A stretch of DNA of 64,000 bases from Saturnia japonica (taxonomy: Eukaryota > Arthropoda > Insecta > Lepidoptera > Saturniidae): the NCBI GenBank assembly GCA_033032175.1, contig CM065320.1:15767413-15831412 (forward strand). Direction: 5' to 3'. The position numbers were made by a program, and so were the translations under genes. Position 1 is the first letter of the stretch. Every line of letters starts with the position of its first letter. Shown here one piece after another: positions 11,111-22,986 of the stretch. The notes below the pieces were generated by a model. It saw only the letters and a list, made by a program, of their open reading frames with translations, ran no database searches and was not told the origin of the DNA.

Positions 11111-12601
11111 AACTGAAAGTATACATTCTGGGATACCACAAAAACTCCCTAGGTCGTTCTAACAAGAGAGCCACCATCTTGTTCGACGCCACTTTGAATA
11201 AAATACCTGCCAATACGAAGGCTTGAAAACACTGACGCTGGCAAGGGCTTTTGTGATGTCAAAAGAAAAAGAAGAAGAAGAACAAAAAGTTGTTCAGAAG
11301 TTACACGATTACTAACAGACGCACACAAGATTTTTATCTACATCAAGAATATTCTTTTTAAATATGGATCATTGAATATTTAAATAGAAATTCATAAATA
11401 TCATTAGATACTCAATTTAACTATATAATTAAATATCTATACATTGAAGTATCATAATAGTCTTCGTTTCACAAGGGAATATGAATATTTATTTTTTAAT
11501 AATTTAATGACTTCTTTGGCGTATTTAAATTAACATATGATTTGAGAAATTATAATTTTTTTTTTTTATCAAAAAGTCCTTTGATAGGACGATGGACTTT
11601 TTTTTATATTTGTAAAAAAAACTCTGATTTTGAAGACATATTTAAAAATAATGTCAAGTGCGAAGTTGTCCGTCACAATATGCAGACTTAGAAAGACGCT
11701 TTAAGTAATTTTCAATGGAATTGATGAAAAATGACTTCTCCAAGTACATTTTATAAGTTGGTCGACTGTTACTCGTTAACTTGTAATGCTTACTTATCTG
11801 CGATAGTTTTCCTTTTAACTTCGTTATATATGTTATAGACAACGTATAGAATGCCACATTCTATTAAATGTCTGAAGCTAGACGGCAATATACGAAACGA
11901 TTCATATTGCATACATTGCCTAGGCATTCTATAGAATGGTAAATGAGAAACCGGTAAAGTATGAGACCATGACACTCACCGACTGCTTCCGTGGCCGGCA
12001 CGCTAGTACTTGTTCGCAAGTCCAACCTACCTTTACCGAGCAACAAACATAACCAAATAACATAAGTTTATGAATTTTAAGCAAAAATCATAATATGACA
12101 CTTTGAGATCCCGCCAAAAACCCCCACGTGATACTCGAAACGAATCGGAGATGTATCATTTGGCTTCTATAGAATGCCAGCATTTCATACATTGCTTATA
12201 ACATAATTATACGTTCTATAATAGGCATCTCATAATTATTTTCATTGCACTTACACGTAAACAGTATCAAAATATGCAGACTGTCTTGGGAGTAACCCCC
12301 TAAATAAAACCCGAGGGTCTTTTTTGCACTAACGCCCGAGGGCGTAATGGAAATCATGTAACCGTATACCGAGCACAACATTTGCAGATTTTGAACCAAA
12401 TTCGTGTGCGTCTACATCATTTACTGCTGTTGAGACGCAACCACGTGTCTCATCATCAATCTTCAATGTGTTACCAGAGCCGAACACGTCGGAGACTTAA
12501 AAAAACTTCACGTTTTGTAATAAAGGAGAAAAAACTGTCTCTGATAATAATTTTTCGCAGACTATATGATTCCTTGAAAAGAATGTTTCTCTTAATTTTT
12601 A
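11111..12601. other. No gene seen; palindromic motifs near 11926 and 12165
   Basis: 11190-11290 ends in a (GAA)n tract, like a degraded LINE 3' end. ATTCTATAGAAT (11926-11937) and TTCTATAGAA (12165-12174) each have a CATACATTGC nearby. Otherwise nothing is recognised. Confidence 0.4.
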
Positions 12602-12812
12602 ACTAACTTCAACAAAAGACGGGATATTATTCAATTCGAATGTATATTTTGTTATTTAAGGATGTTCCGCCATAACTTCTTTGTTTATGAACCGATTTGT
12701 ATGGTTCTTTTTTTGTTTGAAAGAGGGTTTCAATATAATTTCTTTGGAATTGGACCTTCAGCTTCGAAGATACACAAGGGAACTCTTCAAAATCATTGAA
12801 GTTAGTTTTCTT
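12602..12812 (+). repeat. G repeat copy 2
   Basis: 'actaacttcaacaaaagacg', 'aattcgaatgtatattttg', 'aacttctttgtttatgaacc', 'ggaccttcagcttcgaag', 'atacacaagggaactcttc', ending 'attgaagttagtttt'. It is collinear with the inverted copy at 6009-6220. Confidence 0.7.
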
Positions 12813-13036
12813 TTATGTTAAAAATTGTGTTGTAAAAACTGCACAGTCACTATATACAATAAAAAAGTTTACTTAATTTTTTTTTACTTACTCGCAAATA
12901 TGATGTAAAACATTGTATATTACACATACGGTAAAGGAATTACGAATATAGACTCGTTAAAACCCCCTCAGTCTTCGACTTCGGGCTTCTAATAGACCCT
13001 CGTTCGTAATTCCTTGTTTACCGCCCTTAAGACACA

Positions 13037-13333
13037 ACCGATCTGATATTGAGTAAAGTTGTGACCCAATATGGTGGCAAGCGATGCCTGGTGGGGAGAG
13101 TGGCTCCCTAGCAGTTAGGTGTGAGCTTCTCAAGTGCAGCTACCAAAAAACACTTATAGGTGCTTGGCGACAGATTTTCAACTTGAGGGTGGTAGCTAGC
13201 CAGGCAAACATTAGAAAATGTCCTACCATGCTATGGTTTCCTGTCACCGAAAGCTCAGGCTCATTGCATGGATTTGAACTCACATTGATCAACGCGGTGT
13301 CCGTCCACGCTACTACTAAGCCATCATTTCTAA
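13037..13333 (-). mobile_element. S2 SINE copy 3, nearly full length
   Basis: Minus strand: A-box-like 'tggcttagtagtagcgtgg', B-box-like 'gagttcaaatcc', then 'ctttcggtgacagg', 'ctggctagctacca', 'ttgaaaatctgtcg', 'agctgcacttgagaag', and a tail 'atattgggtcacaac...gatatcagatcgg'. It was the template for the head-to-tail order assigned to S2. Confidence 0.7.
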
Positions 13334-13924
13334 TAATTCACATAGTCATGAATATCTATGGAACAGTAATTATTCTGAACGGTCTACATATTACGAAGTA
13401 CGTTAATGTTATTATATACAAGAGTAAGCTTTAGGTATAGTCTTTTGTGTGTTAGGCGGTTTAGCCGCCCGCCCAACGCCTGCCTCGCCCGAGTGTAGTG
13501 CCGTATTTAGAAACTATAGATCGATTTACGAGAACACTATGAACAACGTTATACCAACAATAGCTAGCTGTTATAGGCCTTTTTTACTATAAATAAGGTA
13601 GTCTTAATTTTGTTTTGAATTTTGGAGGTAGTTCGTGAGTAGAAATCGTTGTATACCTTCTGACAATGATGGCATACGCTTTAGTGTACTTTCGATGAGA
13701 AGCTTCTAGAATAAATAACATCTTTTTTTTCTTAATTTTATGATAGTTATTTTGTAACTCTGATCATGAATATTATGTTATAAAAACAGGTCTCTGTTTG
13801 TATGTCCGGATTTAACTCAAAAACGGCTAGAATAATTTTGAAGAAATTTTGTAGAAGAGAAATTCTTGTCATTACACAATTGGTGGGGTAGAAGTTGTAG
13901 ATCATTTTTTTAATGCTACCTATC

Positions 13925-14130
13925 ACCTTCAGTTGAACATCTGCCGCAAAAAGCCTACAGTTGCGTTCCGGCAGCTGCACTTGAGAGCCAGTCTGTCACT
14001 TGGCTTAGCGTGCTACTATCTTGAGCCACATTGTCACTTAAAATCAGGGGAGATTGTGGCCATAATGTTAAGCCTATGGACGATTAAAAAAACGTCGCTT
14101 ATCATCAGGTGAGATCAAGATTTAACAAAG
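13925..14130 (+). mobile_element. S2 SINE copy 4, 3' part
   Basis: 'cggcagctgcacttgagagc', 'gtcacttggcttagcgtgct', 'gagccacattgtcactta', then a 'aggggagattgtggcc' tail. The tRNA-like head is missing or too eroded. Confidence 0.65.
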
Positions 14131-14214
14131 TAGAAATAATTTGGAAAAAAAAATCATTAATTGCAACTTCCTCCAGGAGGACTGTAGTTTTAATATCAGT
14201 AACACATTTTTTGT

Positions 14215-14392
14215 AACCGACTTCAAGAAATAGAGTAGGGTCTGAATTCGAGTGTATATTTTGTTATGAATGTTCGGACGTAACTTCTTTGTTTATCAAA
14301 AGATTTAGATGATTCAATTTTTGTTACAAAGGAAATATTTCAAGGGAGATCCGGTTCAGGGAACTTTTCAAAATCATGGAAGTTTATTATTA
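14215..14392 (+). repeat. G repeat copy 3
   Basis: It begins 'aaccgacttcaagaaatag', the best-preserved edge motif of the family. 'gaattcgagtgtatattttg', 'aacttctttgtttatc' and 'gggaacttttcaaaatcat' follow. The middle is shortened. Confidence 0.65.
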
Positions 14393-14399
14393 TTTTTTA

Positions 14400-15291
14400 A
14401 ATATTGTTTTGTTATACTTTGGCCTCATTTACAATAAAAAATATATTACAAAGAAATACTAATGGTACGTGAAAAAACACTTAATATAAATTAGTATACT
14501 TACAATACGTTGTTAAATTTATTTAACGTCATATTTTTTATTAAAAAAAAACATATTTTCGAGCGCCCTTTAAAAATTAGATTAGACTTTTTAGAACTGA
14601 ATTCTACAAACACGACATTTGGTATGACGTGGTACACGAGTAAAGAAAGCGTAATTATGATAAATAAAACAAAAATTAAGCACTAGTAAGCAATAAAATT
14701 AATTACTTACACAATTATAATTATAGTACTTAATTAAATGTGATTTTAAATACGAAGATTCTAATTCCGTAATATTTTCGCCGCTTTTTAATCTGCCAAC
14801 GCCCCCTCAGATCACCTTAACGCCCCCTAATTTTCTTAGACCTTTACTACACCCCTGAAAATCTCCAGCGTTAAAAAGGGGACGTTATCACCCATTTTGA
14901 GAAAGATATGTACATAAATACAGTTATCCTATTGTAGTAACTTTAGCAACATTAAACGGTTTACTTCCAACAATGGGCTCTGTAGGTGCGAACCTTGAAT
15001 TTTACGAGTTAATTCTCTCTTTAATTCATCTTCCTCACTTTGTTCCTTAAGTGCCGCTAAACATCCGAGGAAAAAGCTCGGCTGTTCATCATTTTTTTTG
15101 TTCTCTAATTAACACAAGCCTTTCTTTCAGTGTACGGTAATGGGCTTTTTTCTTTTTCTTCTGATTGATTTTTTCTGTTTTTACAATAACAGATAACGCG
15201 CCGTGCCGTTACTAAATCATACTAAAATCAAGGAAATTGATAAAGTTCTTTTGATATTATAAAGTCTATAGGAATGAAATAGCTATAATAA
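14400..15291. other. No gene seen
   Basis: AT-rich DNA with A-runs. No motif is assigned. Confidence 0.5.
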
Positions 15292-15638
15292 CTAGCGATT
15301 GCCCTAAGCTCGAAATTCGACCAGCGACTTTTTGATCATAGAATATTTTCTGTTTGACATTTGCAGTATTCATGAACCTAAACAATGAGTATGACATCAC
15401 TTGCTATCAGTTTTCGTTGAGTAACAATGTCAATATTTTTGGGTCCGAAGTTCATTGGCACTGGTCGTATTAGAATTTAATAAAATATATTAGTAACAGA
15501 TATTGTAGATAAATTTTAGCTTTCTACACTCCTTCTACATATAAACTTTAACCATGCCAAATCTCACAGTCTTCCGTGCACGCAATATGCTTAAAAAGGG
15601 GTATAAAGTTTTTGCTTCACCTATTAATATAGAGATGA
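15292..15638 (-). mobile_element. HelA copy 3, complete non-autonomous Helitron
   Basis: The plus strand reads A|CTAG at 15292, 'cgaaattcgaccagcgac', 'tttttgatcatagaatattt', '...gttgagtaacaatgtcaat', ending 'cttcacctattaatataga' near 15638. That gives a minus-strand start of A|TC and an end of CTAG|T. About 347 bp, non-coding. Confidence 0.75.
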
Positions 15639-16371
15639 TATTTTAAAATTATAATCACTCTTTTGAATATATTTATGTCTATGCAGAAGTACTATTTCTA
15701 TTTTATCTTCAGCTCAAAAAACATGTAGACCTTTAAATTTTCATCATTGAGTAATGCTACAATCCCACAAGTGTCCTTACATACACATACACACATATTT
15801 ATTAATATAGATAGTACGTTTCCAAAAGGATTTTTTTTATCAACTTAACACCCAAAATAATAAATGTTTACTAAATCATATATTATAGGATTTTAAATAC
15901 TTTAGCCTTTAGCCTAACAACACGTTTAATCCTTCATTTACAATGCGGCAGGGTTGTCAATAGCCAGTACTTACATGTTAACATAAGCACGTTCGGCTTT
16001 ATCTTGTTTATTCAGACGGTGGCAGCCCTCATGTCGACAGATTTCATTACAATTGAAATTCGCTTCGAGTACTCGACACCCCTATCTTGGGTAGGTGCGA
16101 TAAATTTTATAGTTTACTTTGACTATAACTTATCGACTTAACATTTTAATTTTTTTTTTAATTCAAAATAGCAATCTTGTTTACATATTATCCTTCAAAA
16201 GGATGGAGTATTTAAAACAAACGCACTTTCATATTTACAAGTTTTTTTTTCATAGGAGTACGGCAAAATGATGGGCACTTTACATGTTATGAGCACAGTG
16301 CACTTCAATAAGACCGGCGCAGCGACTTCCCTGAGATTTACTACAATTCATCATCGGTCGTCACTGCATTC
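15639..16371. other. No gene seen
   Basis: Mostly AT-rich. 15990-16110 is GC-richer and single-copy in this window, with no assignable motif. Confidence 0.45.
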
Positions 16372-16560
16372 CAGCCTGCTGAGATGTCTCTTCACGTTAT
16401 GCTCGACGGACTCCATATTATAGGAAGAAGGAAACACACTGATCGGGAGATATTTCCACAGTATGGCAAAGATATGATGAAGAGAACTTTTTTATTCGTG
16501 CCCAGATGGAGCTACCGTAAAAGTCCGGATTCAAGCGCGTGTGGTTCTGCTATAAAAGAG
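16372..16560 (+). repeat. Two-copy repeat N, copy 1
   Basis: 'cagcctgctgagatgtctc...gttatgctcgacgga' matches 24888-25005 at lower identity. Local frames are broken. It may be an old LINE fragment, but the family is not recognised. Confidence 0.4.
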
Positions 16561-17254
16561 GGGGAAGAAAATTATGTATTACATACTATGTAAACGTAAA
16601 CATTAATAAACCTAATATTTTATTAGTAGAAGTGATTTTGTTCCTACTAATTACAAAATACAATAAAATATTAATAAATACTTCCTTCATTATAATACGA
16701 AATACAATTAGTTCACACGAGCCGACTTTACCCGAACAAACGTTACATAGCCGAGCGTGATGGCTCAGTCTCAATCAACATCCACTAAATAAAATGACCA
16801 GCGTGCCTAAAGAAAATTTCACTTCAAAAATAGGCAATGTGAATCAAGGTAAACGTAGCTTTCTACCAGTAAAATACTTTTTTTTTAAACGAATCAGTAT
16901 ATACAGAAATTACCTCTTTATAAAACTAGAATATATTGGATATTAGAGAGCGATAACCAATGGTAAGGGTTATAAACGCCGTCGCCTGGATTTGTAACAC
17001 GGCCGCGACTACGTGGTTAACCCTGATATAGAAATTCAGTTCTAGTTGTAGTTAGTTACCACGCTTGATTTTGCGGTGAGTTTTCCCCGAGCATTTTGTA
17101 TTTTTACACTACATTACTTACAGAGAGATATCGTGGAAGAATTATCTACCTTTACTCATGATAAATGATCTTTGCTGATTTAACAATAAAATTAAAAGTC
17201 TCTGTTGTGTTTTGTCTTTTGTAGAAAATGAACGACAACGTGGAAAGAAATGAC
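16561..17254. other. No gene seen
   Basis: A GC-richer stretch at 16970-17060 ('cgccgtcgcctggatttg', 'cacggccgcgactacgtgg') is single-copy here. Nothing else is recognised. Confidence 0.45.
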
Positions 17255-17350
17255 GTTGAGAGTTTTTGGCAGGATCTCGATCTATATTATCGTAATGTTG
17301 GTAGCATTTTGCGTGATATACTTAGGTTATTGTGCTCAAGTGAAGTGAAT
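17255..17350 (+). repeat. Two-copy repeat M, copy 2
   Basis: 'tttttggcaggatctcgatc', 'gtaatgttggtagcatttt', 'gctcaagtgaagtgaat' is collinear with 10970-11110. It is followed by 'aaaaacggctggaccgattt', a phrase found in many insect repeats. Confidence 0.5.
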
Positions 17351-17479
17351 CTATAACTTAAAAACGGCTGGACCGATTTGGGTAAATTTTTTTTACACGT
17401 TAGTAATAGTTCGAATAAGCTTTTTAGGGAAAAATTATTTGAAAACGTACACGAAAAATCTTTACAGACGCTTCATTTT

Positions 17480-18180
17480 GCCGTGAAAATAGACAAGCTT
17501 AACTTAGAAAGGTGATTGTTAGCAAAAGCCTTGTTATTTTCTTCATTTGAAAGCTCAAAAATCAACTCTTCAAAAGCGAACTAATACGAAGTAACAACTG
17601 TTATGTCAAAATAAGAAACAATTACTTATTTAGAAATAACTAACTTATAATTTACTTCTTTTATCTCGGACCAAACGTCTGGAGGTCGATTCTGCTTTTT
17701 TATTTACTTAGTTCGGTTTTTGTGGACATAATTCATTACACAGCTAAGTATATCTTCGGACTGAACAAAAGGTTCTGAGATATTTTCTTATAAATATTTT
17801 ATTTGTATAGGGCTTTTTACTTGAAATTTATTGTATCGTTAAAATTATGTGAATTTATAAGCTAAGAAAAAGCTAACCAAATAAAATAAATTGCTTTTTT
17901 TTTAGCTTGCAATTGCAAACGTCATAAACAAGTAAGTTAAAAAAAGGACTGCATTATAAACTGAGGCTAGTGAATAATATGTGGCTAACTCTGGGGACTA
18001 AGTTGGAATGCTCTGTGTGGCATTTAATACACCTCCAGCGTAAAATTATAAACAGAAAAAAAGAAGATTTTTCAACTTGAATTTATCATCTCGCTGAGCG
18101 TATTCTATCGTCTGTATCATGGTGAGTGTTCTAAAGAGCTGTTTCAATCTAATACCCTCCTCTCCCTTCCACAACAGAAC
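17480..18180. other. No gene seen
   Basis: AT-rich DNA with no motif assigned. Confidence 0.5.
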
Positions 18181-18500
18181 CACACGCGCTGGACGCCGGA
18201 GTCACAGTTTTACGGTAACCTCCATCTCGGCACGAACTAAAAAGTTCTCTATGATTACTTCGACACCATACAACACTTCATTTATTGTGTCAATTTGTTT
18301 GTTGTTTTTTTTTTTTTAATTTAAACATTTGTGTGTATTGTGTGATTTTATTGTCGAATAAATGCTTTTTCTTCCTTTTTTCTTTCTTCTTACTTATCTT
18401 TGTCGTACAGTGAAACTGTGGAACCTTCTCCCGGCCAGTGTGTTCCCTCCTTCTTACGACATCGGGTCACTCAATGTGTCGAGCTATTAAAAAAAAATAC
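18181..18500 (+). pseudogene. LINE-J C-terminal remnant, interrupted by a 129-bp insertion
   Basis: The left part (to 18260) encodes HSFTVTSISARTKKF. The right part (from 18390) resumes with 'atctttgtcgtacagtgaaa' and 'ctgtggaaccttctcccgg', as in the other LINE-J copies. Between them lies a 129-bp insert flanked by TTACTT. The tail is also internally deleted: it jumps from 'acgacatcgggtcac' straight to a terminal 'tcgagctatta', as at the end of 3931-4240. Confidence 0.7.
18261..18389 (+). mobile_element. 129-bp insert within LINE-J, TTACTT flanks
   Basis: Bounded by TTACTT at 18255-18260 and 18390-18395. It contains a 15-T run and 'gtcgaataaatgc' near its end, then a pyrimidine-rich end. It may be the retroposed 3' end of some transcript (AATAAA without a preserved A tail), but the source is unknown. 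Confidence 0.5.
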
Positions 18501-19003
18501 ATTCGTAGTCTACAATTAATCATTGTTGTCAAATAAAAGTAGTTCTCATATTCTGTAATATTAAAAAAGGCTCCGAAAAGATAAGAGAATATTGGTAATT
18601 TTTTTTAGTATTTGTTACGTAAAAGAAACCGTAATTTGACATTCAGAAGTCAGAGCCAAAATCGTGTCGACCTGTTACAATTATAATAGTACCTAGTTGA
18701 AACATGGTAAGTCATCGTTAGTGTAAAATGGAGTATTTATCCACACCATTAACCATTGACGGTCTTCAATGGTTGTTTGATTGCATTAGAACGGTGTATT
18801 GTGCCTGCCGACCTGATTCCTTTGTGTGCTACGGACGAAAATATACCTATTATGAATCAAATTATTCCTTTACATTGTTCCTTAATTTTTCTTATACCAC
18901 GTTACAAATCTTTAAAGATTATTAGAACACTTTAAGATAATTTTTGTTGTTAGATATTGCCTTAACTGTTAATGCTACAAGACCATTTTTGACAAATAAA
19001 ATC
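18501..19003. other. No gene seen
   Basis: AT-rich. Short open frames have no recognisable content. Confidence 0.5.
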
Positions 19004-19192
19004 TAACTTCAATGGTTTTGAAGAGTTCCCTGGTGTACCTTCAGAGTTGAAAGTCCAATGCAAAGGAAATTAAGCAGGACTACCCTTGAGGTATCCCCTT
19101 AAACAAAGAACAAATAAACAAAGAAGTTAAGGCTGAATATCCACAAAAAAACATTCTAATTTACTAACCTTCGTCTTTTATGAAGTCGATTA
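19004..19192 (-). repeat. G repeat copy 4
   Basis: Minus strand: 'atcgacttcataaaagacg', 'aacttctttgtttatttg', 'ggactttcaactctgaag', 'gtacaccagggaactcttc', ending 'attgaagttagatttt'. Confidence 0.65.
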
Positions 19193-19737
19193 AAAAAATA
19201 TATATAGTCTAATTCTACTGTTCATAGAGAAGAGTGGAAGAGGAAATTATGTTGTGTCGACTCTATTTAGGTTGTAAATGGCAAACAGAAGGAGAAATTG
19301 GTAATGGAGGAAAGTGACGTAGGCTAAAAAACAGATGGCCGCTAACACACGTAAGATATATCAAAGGGTAAATTTCCAAATATTTGTTAGAAACACGCAA
19401 TCATTCGGACGTCATGTTGGGCACGTATGCGATTTACTACACGCACGTGGTAGGTTTTGCACTGCATAATATTCGGTTATTCATGCCAATGTCTAAACAA
19501 AACATGTCTTCTCTTGATACATCGAATTTGATTCCTGGTTTGAATTGCTCGAGAGATAGTTATTGACCTTAACCTCAGTTACTTATTCTACCACATAAAA
19601 GAATACACATTTTGTCCCGTTTCTCAAATTCTGAATTAATCTTTATGTCTGGAGGTGTCTCTTTCTCTATACATCCACTAAAAACTACTTATGAAGTTAA
19701 AAATTAATGACAAAACCATAGTTAAAACAAATAGAGT
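19193..19737. other. No gene seen
   Basis: 'ttgtgtcgactctatttagg...ggcaaacagaaggag' at 19250-19300 faintly recalls the 3' UTR of RTE-type LINEs. Nothing firm. Confidence 0.35.
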
Positions 19738-19850
19738 TTCATGCTGGCTTTTCTTGGAGACTGGTATATTTTTCGAAGTTGTGGTAGTGTTTTGAAATTC
19801 ATAAGTGTATTTTGGGACCTAAATTGAATTTAAAAAATGTTTAGTTACTT
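19738..19850 (+). mobile_element. LINE-L 3' tail
   Basis: 'gctggcttttcttgg', 'gttgtggtagtgttttga', 'aattcataagtgtatttt', 'gacctaaattgaattt'. It is collinear with the end of 21830-22163. Confidence 0.6.
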
Positions 19851-20107
19851 CTCCGATATAAAATATAGTAAATACCATGTATGACAAATCGTATGCCATA
19901 TTATGGTACTTGCATGGTAATCAAGGTACATTTAAGTTTAAAATAAGTCACCAAGTACCTGTCAGTAAGTTCAGGTAGTGCCAATAAATGACTTATTCTC
20001 TTTCAAAGCCTACGGTGTAATGAATTCAATCACATTCAAAAAAATCAAATCTAAATTTAATTACTGCGAGTGCTTTTATGTGTTAAGTATTCCCAATTTG
20101 TATACAA

Positions 20108-20245
20108 CTAGCTGTGCTCTACGGGTTCACTCATGTTAAATGTACAATATATGACTAACTCTCCATCGTGCTGCTGCCAACGTTGGGCAACCCATTCCTT
20201 GACGTTCATTTTTTTTAATAGTTCCTTCACCGCCCTTAAAGCAAA
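20108..20245 (-). mobile_element. HelC copy, truncated
   Basis: The plus strand reads A|CTAG at 20108, 'ctgtgctctacgggttcac' and then 'tgctgctgccaacg'. This is a diverged HelC 3' end (CTAG|T on the minus strand). 'ttccttcaccgcccttaaag' after it also occurs near 13010. Confidence 0.6.
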
Positions 20246-20339
20246 CGAGGGTCTCTGTTATAATTTATTTATCATCTTAATTATCACTACATTAGTTACT
20301 TATAGTAATTCAAAGCTTTAATTTATCTTTTGTTTGTCA

Positions 20340-20540
20340 CTATAATCATTCTACATTATAAACATCAACTCGTTGGTCTATTCTATTGTTTCTTAATTTA
20401 ATCACACTCCCTTTTCTCAACTAATTAATATCCTACATTTATTAACTCTATTTCATTATTGGCATTTATTTCATATTTTCAATTATTTATCCTATTTATT
20501 TCCCATTATTCCTCTGTTTCTACTATTTCTTAATTATGAC
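20340..20540. repeat. T/C-rich low-complexity stretch
   Basis: About 200 bp with strong pyrimidine bias on the plus strand, made of short 'ttatt', 'cctat' and 'tttc' words. No coding or element signature. Confidence 0.6.
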
Positions 20541-21829
20541 GTTCATGTTTACGGCGCCACTCCTTAGAATCGTGTTGTGAGGTTTAATAGTTTATTTTAA
20601 ATAATCAATAGTTATGACTTTCTCAATAAATAGTCTATAAAAATGCAAAATGAAATTTTCGAATCTGACTGGTAGTTCCAGGTGTTAGTGTATAATATTC
20701 GTATAGAATTGATTGTTGTACAAAATATGAAAGGAAATTAGTGGTAATTGCAATCAGTATTAATGATATTATGTCGTTATCCAAAAACGTTTTAGTGGTT
20801 ATGATGGATCATTCATTGGACATGAAAACCATGTACAATGATCGCTTCTGCGAATCACTAATGAAATTTCGCTGTAATTTTAGACATAACTGGTTAAATT
20901 AAAACAAAAATTCTGCTAGATAAATTTTCTCGATTCAGCAATTTCAACAAATGCCTAGCGGCGGTTTAGCAAAATTAAATTTTGCATTCTACTGTTAGCA
21001 ACTAGTCATAATAATTTATTTTATGAACATATAATTCAGGGATATTTTAGTAGAACACCTTTTTAGTTCTAATTCCAAGATTGTACATATTTCTGACAAT
21101 AATACGTAAATGTCACCGGATAATTACACGAATCGTTAGTTTATAAACTTTCTTGTAAAATGGTAAACTGTTGTTAGATTATAACGGACAATAAAATTGA
21201 AATGTAACGATCACATTTTTATAGGTTTATAAACTGAATTGGTTAGGATAACCTCAAACTTTGATCTTAACGTGAAAACAAATTACCCATTGATGTACCT
21301 ATACTTTACAATCTAACTAGATTAACTCAAGGATCATACATTTATCCTGTGACATATACATACACTACATAAACCAAAGTTTATACTGTAAAAATATTTG
21401 TAACCGGGTCTTGAACAAAGTATGTTCGTATAATATAATCAAAAATTACTAAAATTGGCAACATCAACATTTTATACTTGTCCTCTTCACGTGGAATGCC
21501 CCATACGCCCGTGAATTTCGTAGATGAAGAATTAGGAATATAAATCGACTTTCATACAGTTCATATGGGTTTATCCTGATTTTGAATTGTAGCGAAAGAG
21601 AACATTTTTATTCTGAATTTATTCTTGATTTTGATATAAAACATGCAATGGGGCATGTTACTTACCATTAATTGATTGCATGCATCACTTTATTTTAATT
21701 ATTCATAATTTGCTTTACTATAATGCTGTGTTAGTCAAACGTTAGAATAACTTAGTTACTAAAATAAATTCATTGTACATCCATTTTAGCAATTTGTAAA
21801 TTTCGTACAGAAAGGCCCCATGTTAATAT
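20541..21829. other. No gene seen
   Basis: AT-rich DNA. No repeat shared with other parts of the window was noticed. Confidence 0.5.
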
Positions 21830-22163
21830 CAGATTTTGATTTGTCGGACAACAAGTTCAAAGAACTTTTCAAGAAGGTTTTACTGTTAAAAAGGTTATTA
21901 TAGGGTGGATCATTATGTGAATGAGATTGATGTCTGCAGGTGACTCCCTCTCTGTGCATTCAGCAAATTATTAATATGGTTTTATTATTGTATTATGTTA
22001 GCACTATTGCACTGTTATAGAAAAAAAACATAAACACTACTAAGTTTCTTGCCAGTTATTATCGATGACTGGGATGTTATAGGAACCGGTAGTAGTATTT
22101 TGATGTTCATAAGTGCCTTCTTTGGACTTAAACTAAATAAAGAATATTTTGATTTTGATTATT
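21830..22163 (+). pseudogene. LINE-L C-terminal coding end plus 3' UTR
   Basis: The first part matches 33225-33375 ('gacaacaagttcaa', 'aaaaggttattatagggtgg', 'atcattatgtgaatga'). It encodes a DNKFK..(V)K..LL..GYYRVD-like segment typical of the last residues of CR1/Jockey-type ORF2. A 3' UTR follows with 'gtttcttgccagtta', 'gaaccggtagtagtattttg', 'ttcataagtgccttcttt' and an AATAAA-like end. Catalytic domains are missing. Confidence 0.65.
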
Positions 22164-22165
22164 AC

Positions 22166-22986
22166 CAAATTTTTTTCTACTACAATTACGATAATTTATA
22201 GAATCGTTGTGTATACATCGGATGCCCTAGCCGAAATGTTTTTCTACAGTCGTTAACGCTAACAGAACACGAAAATATATTGTAAGGAATTGACACAACT
22301 CAACTTTCAATGACGTTGTCAGGTATGTCAAATCCACACATTTTTTCTTTTTCTATTAATATGTTACCTGTAAGTGTTGGGTTTGTCTGTGTTTTTCAGC
22401 AGCCTAATACAGGGAAGAACATAATTATATAAAATTCGATTATAAAGTGACTCTCCTAGGGCTAGGACACTGGCAGAATTCGTAATTACGAGACACCATT
22501 TAAAAAAAGTTAAAGTTAAAGCGTTAAAATTACAGTAAAGGCATTTTGGCTAGGACCCCTGGCTAGACATAACTTAGTTAAAGACCCTTAAGAACCGGTT
22601 TTTCTTAATATTTTGAACATAAAAATGTAACATCAAAAAGTATCCATTAGTTAAATGAGGATGTGTCGATATCGAAGCTTGTTGATTCGGCCCGAGGCGA
22701 TTCAATATAATCGACGGACAAACATTTACCCAACTATCCAATCGTGTGATATGTCGACATACCTGTTCATACATATGACTCATCCAAGCATATTAAACAA
22801 ATGTATTACGTATAATATGAATGTTCTACACGTATGGTATTCGATTGATCGATCAGAATAAATAATCTCCACTCAGGTATGATTACGAAAGCATTTCCAA
22901 CTTAACGAAATGTAATAAAATCTATTGAATAGAGAAATGTGAAAGTAGTGTTAAGTTTGTATAATAATTATTACACAAACTAGTAA
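22166..22986. other. No gene seen
   Basis: Overlapping short open frames on both strands near 22574-22861 show no motif or compositional signal. No repeat is recognised. Confidence 0.5.

Noticed and set aside
13084..13434. 116-residue plus-strand open frame
   Set aside because: It runs antisense through an S2 SINE and is explained by it.
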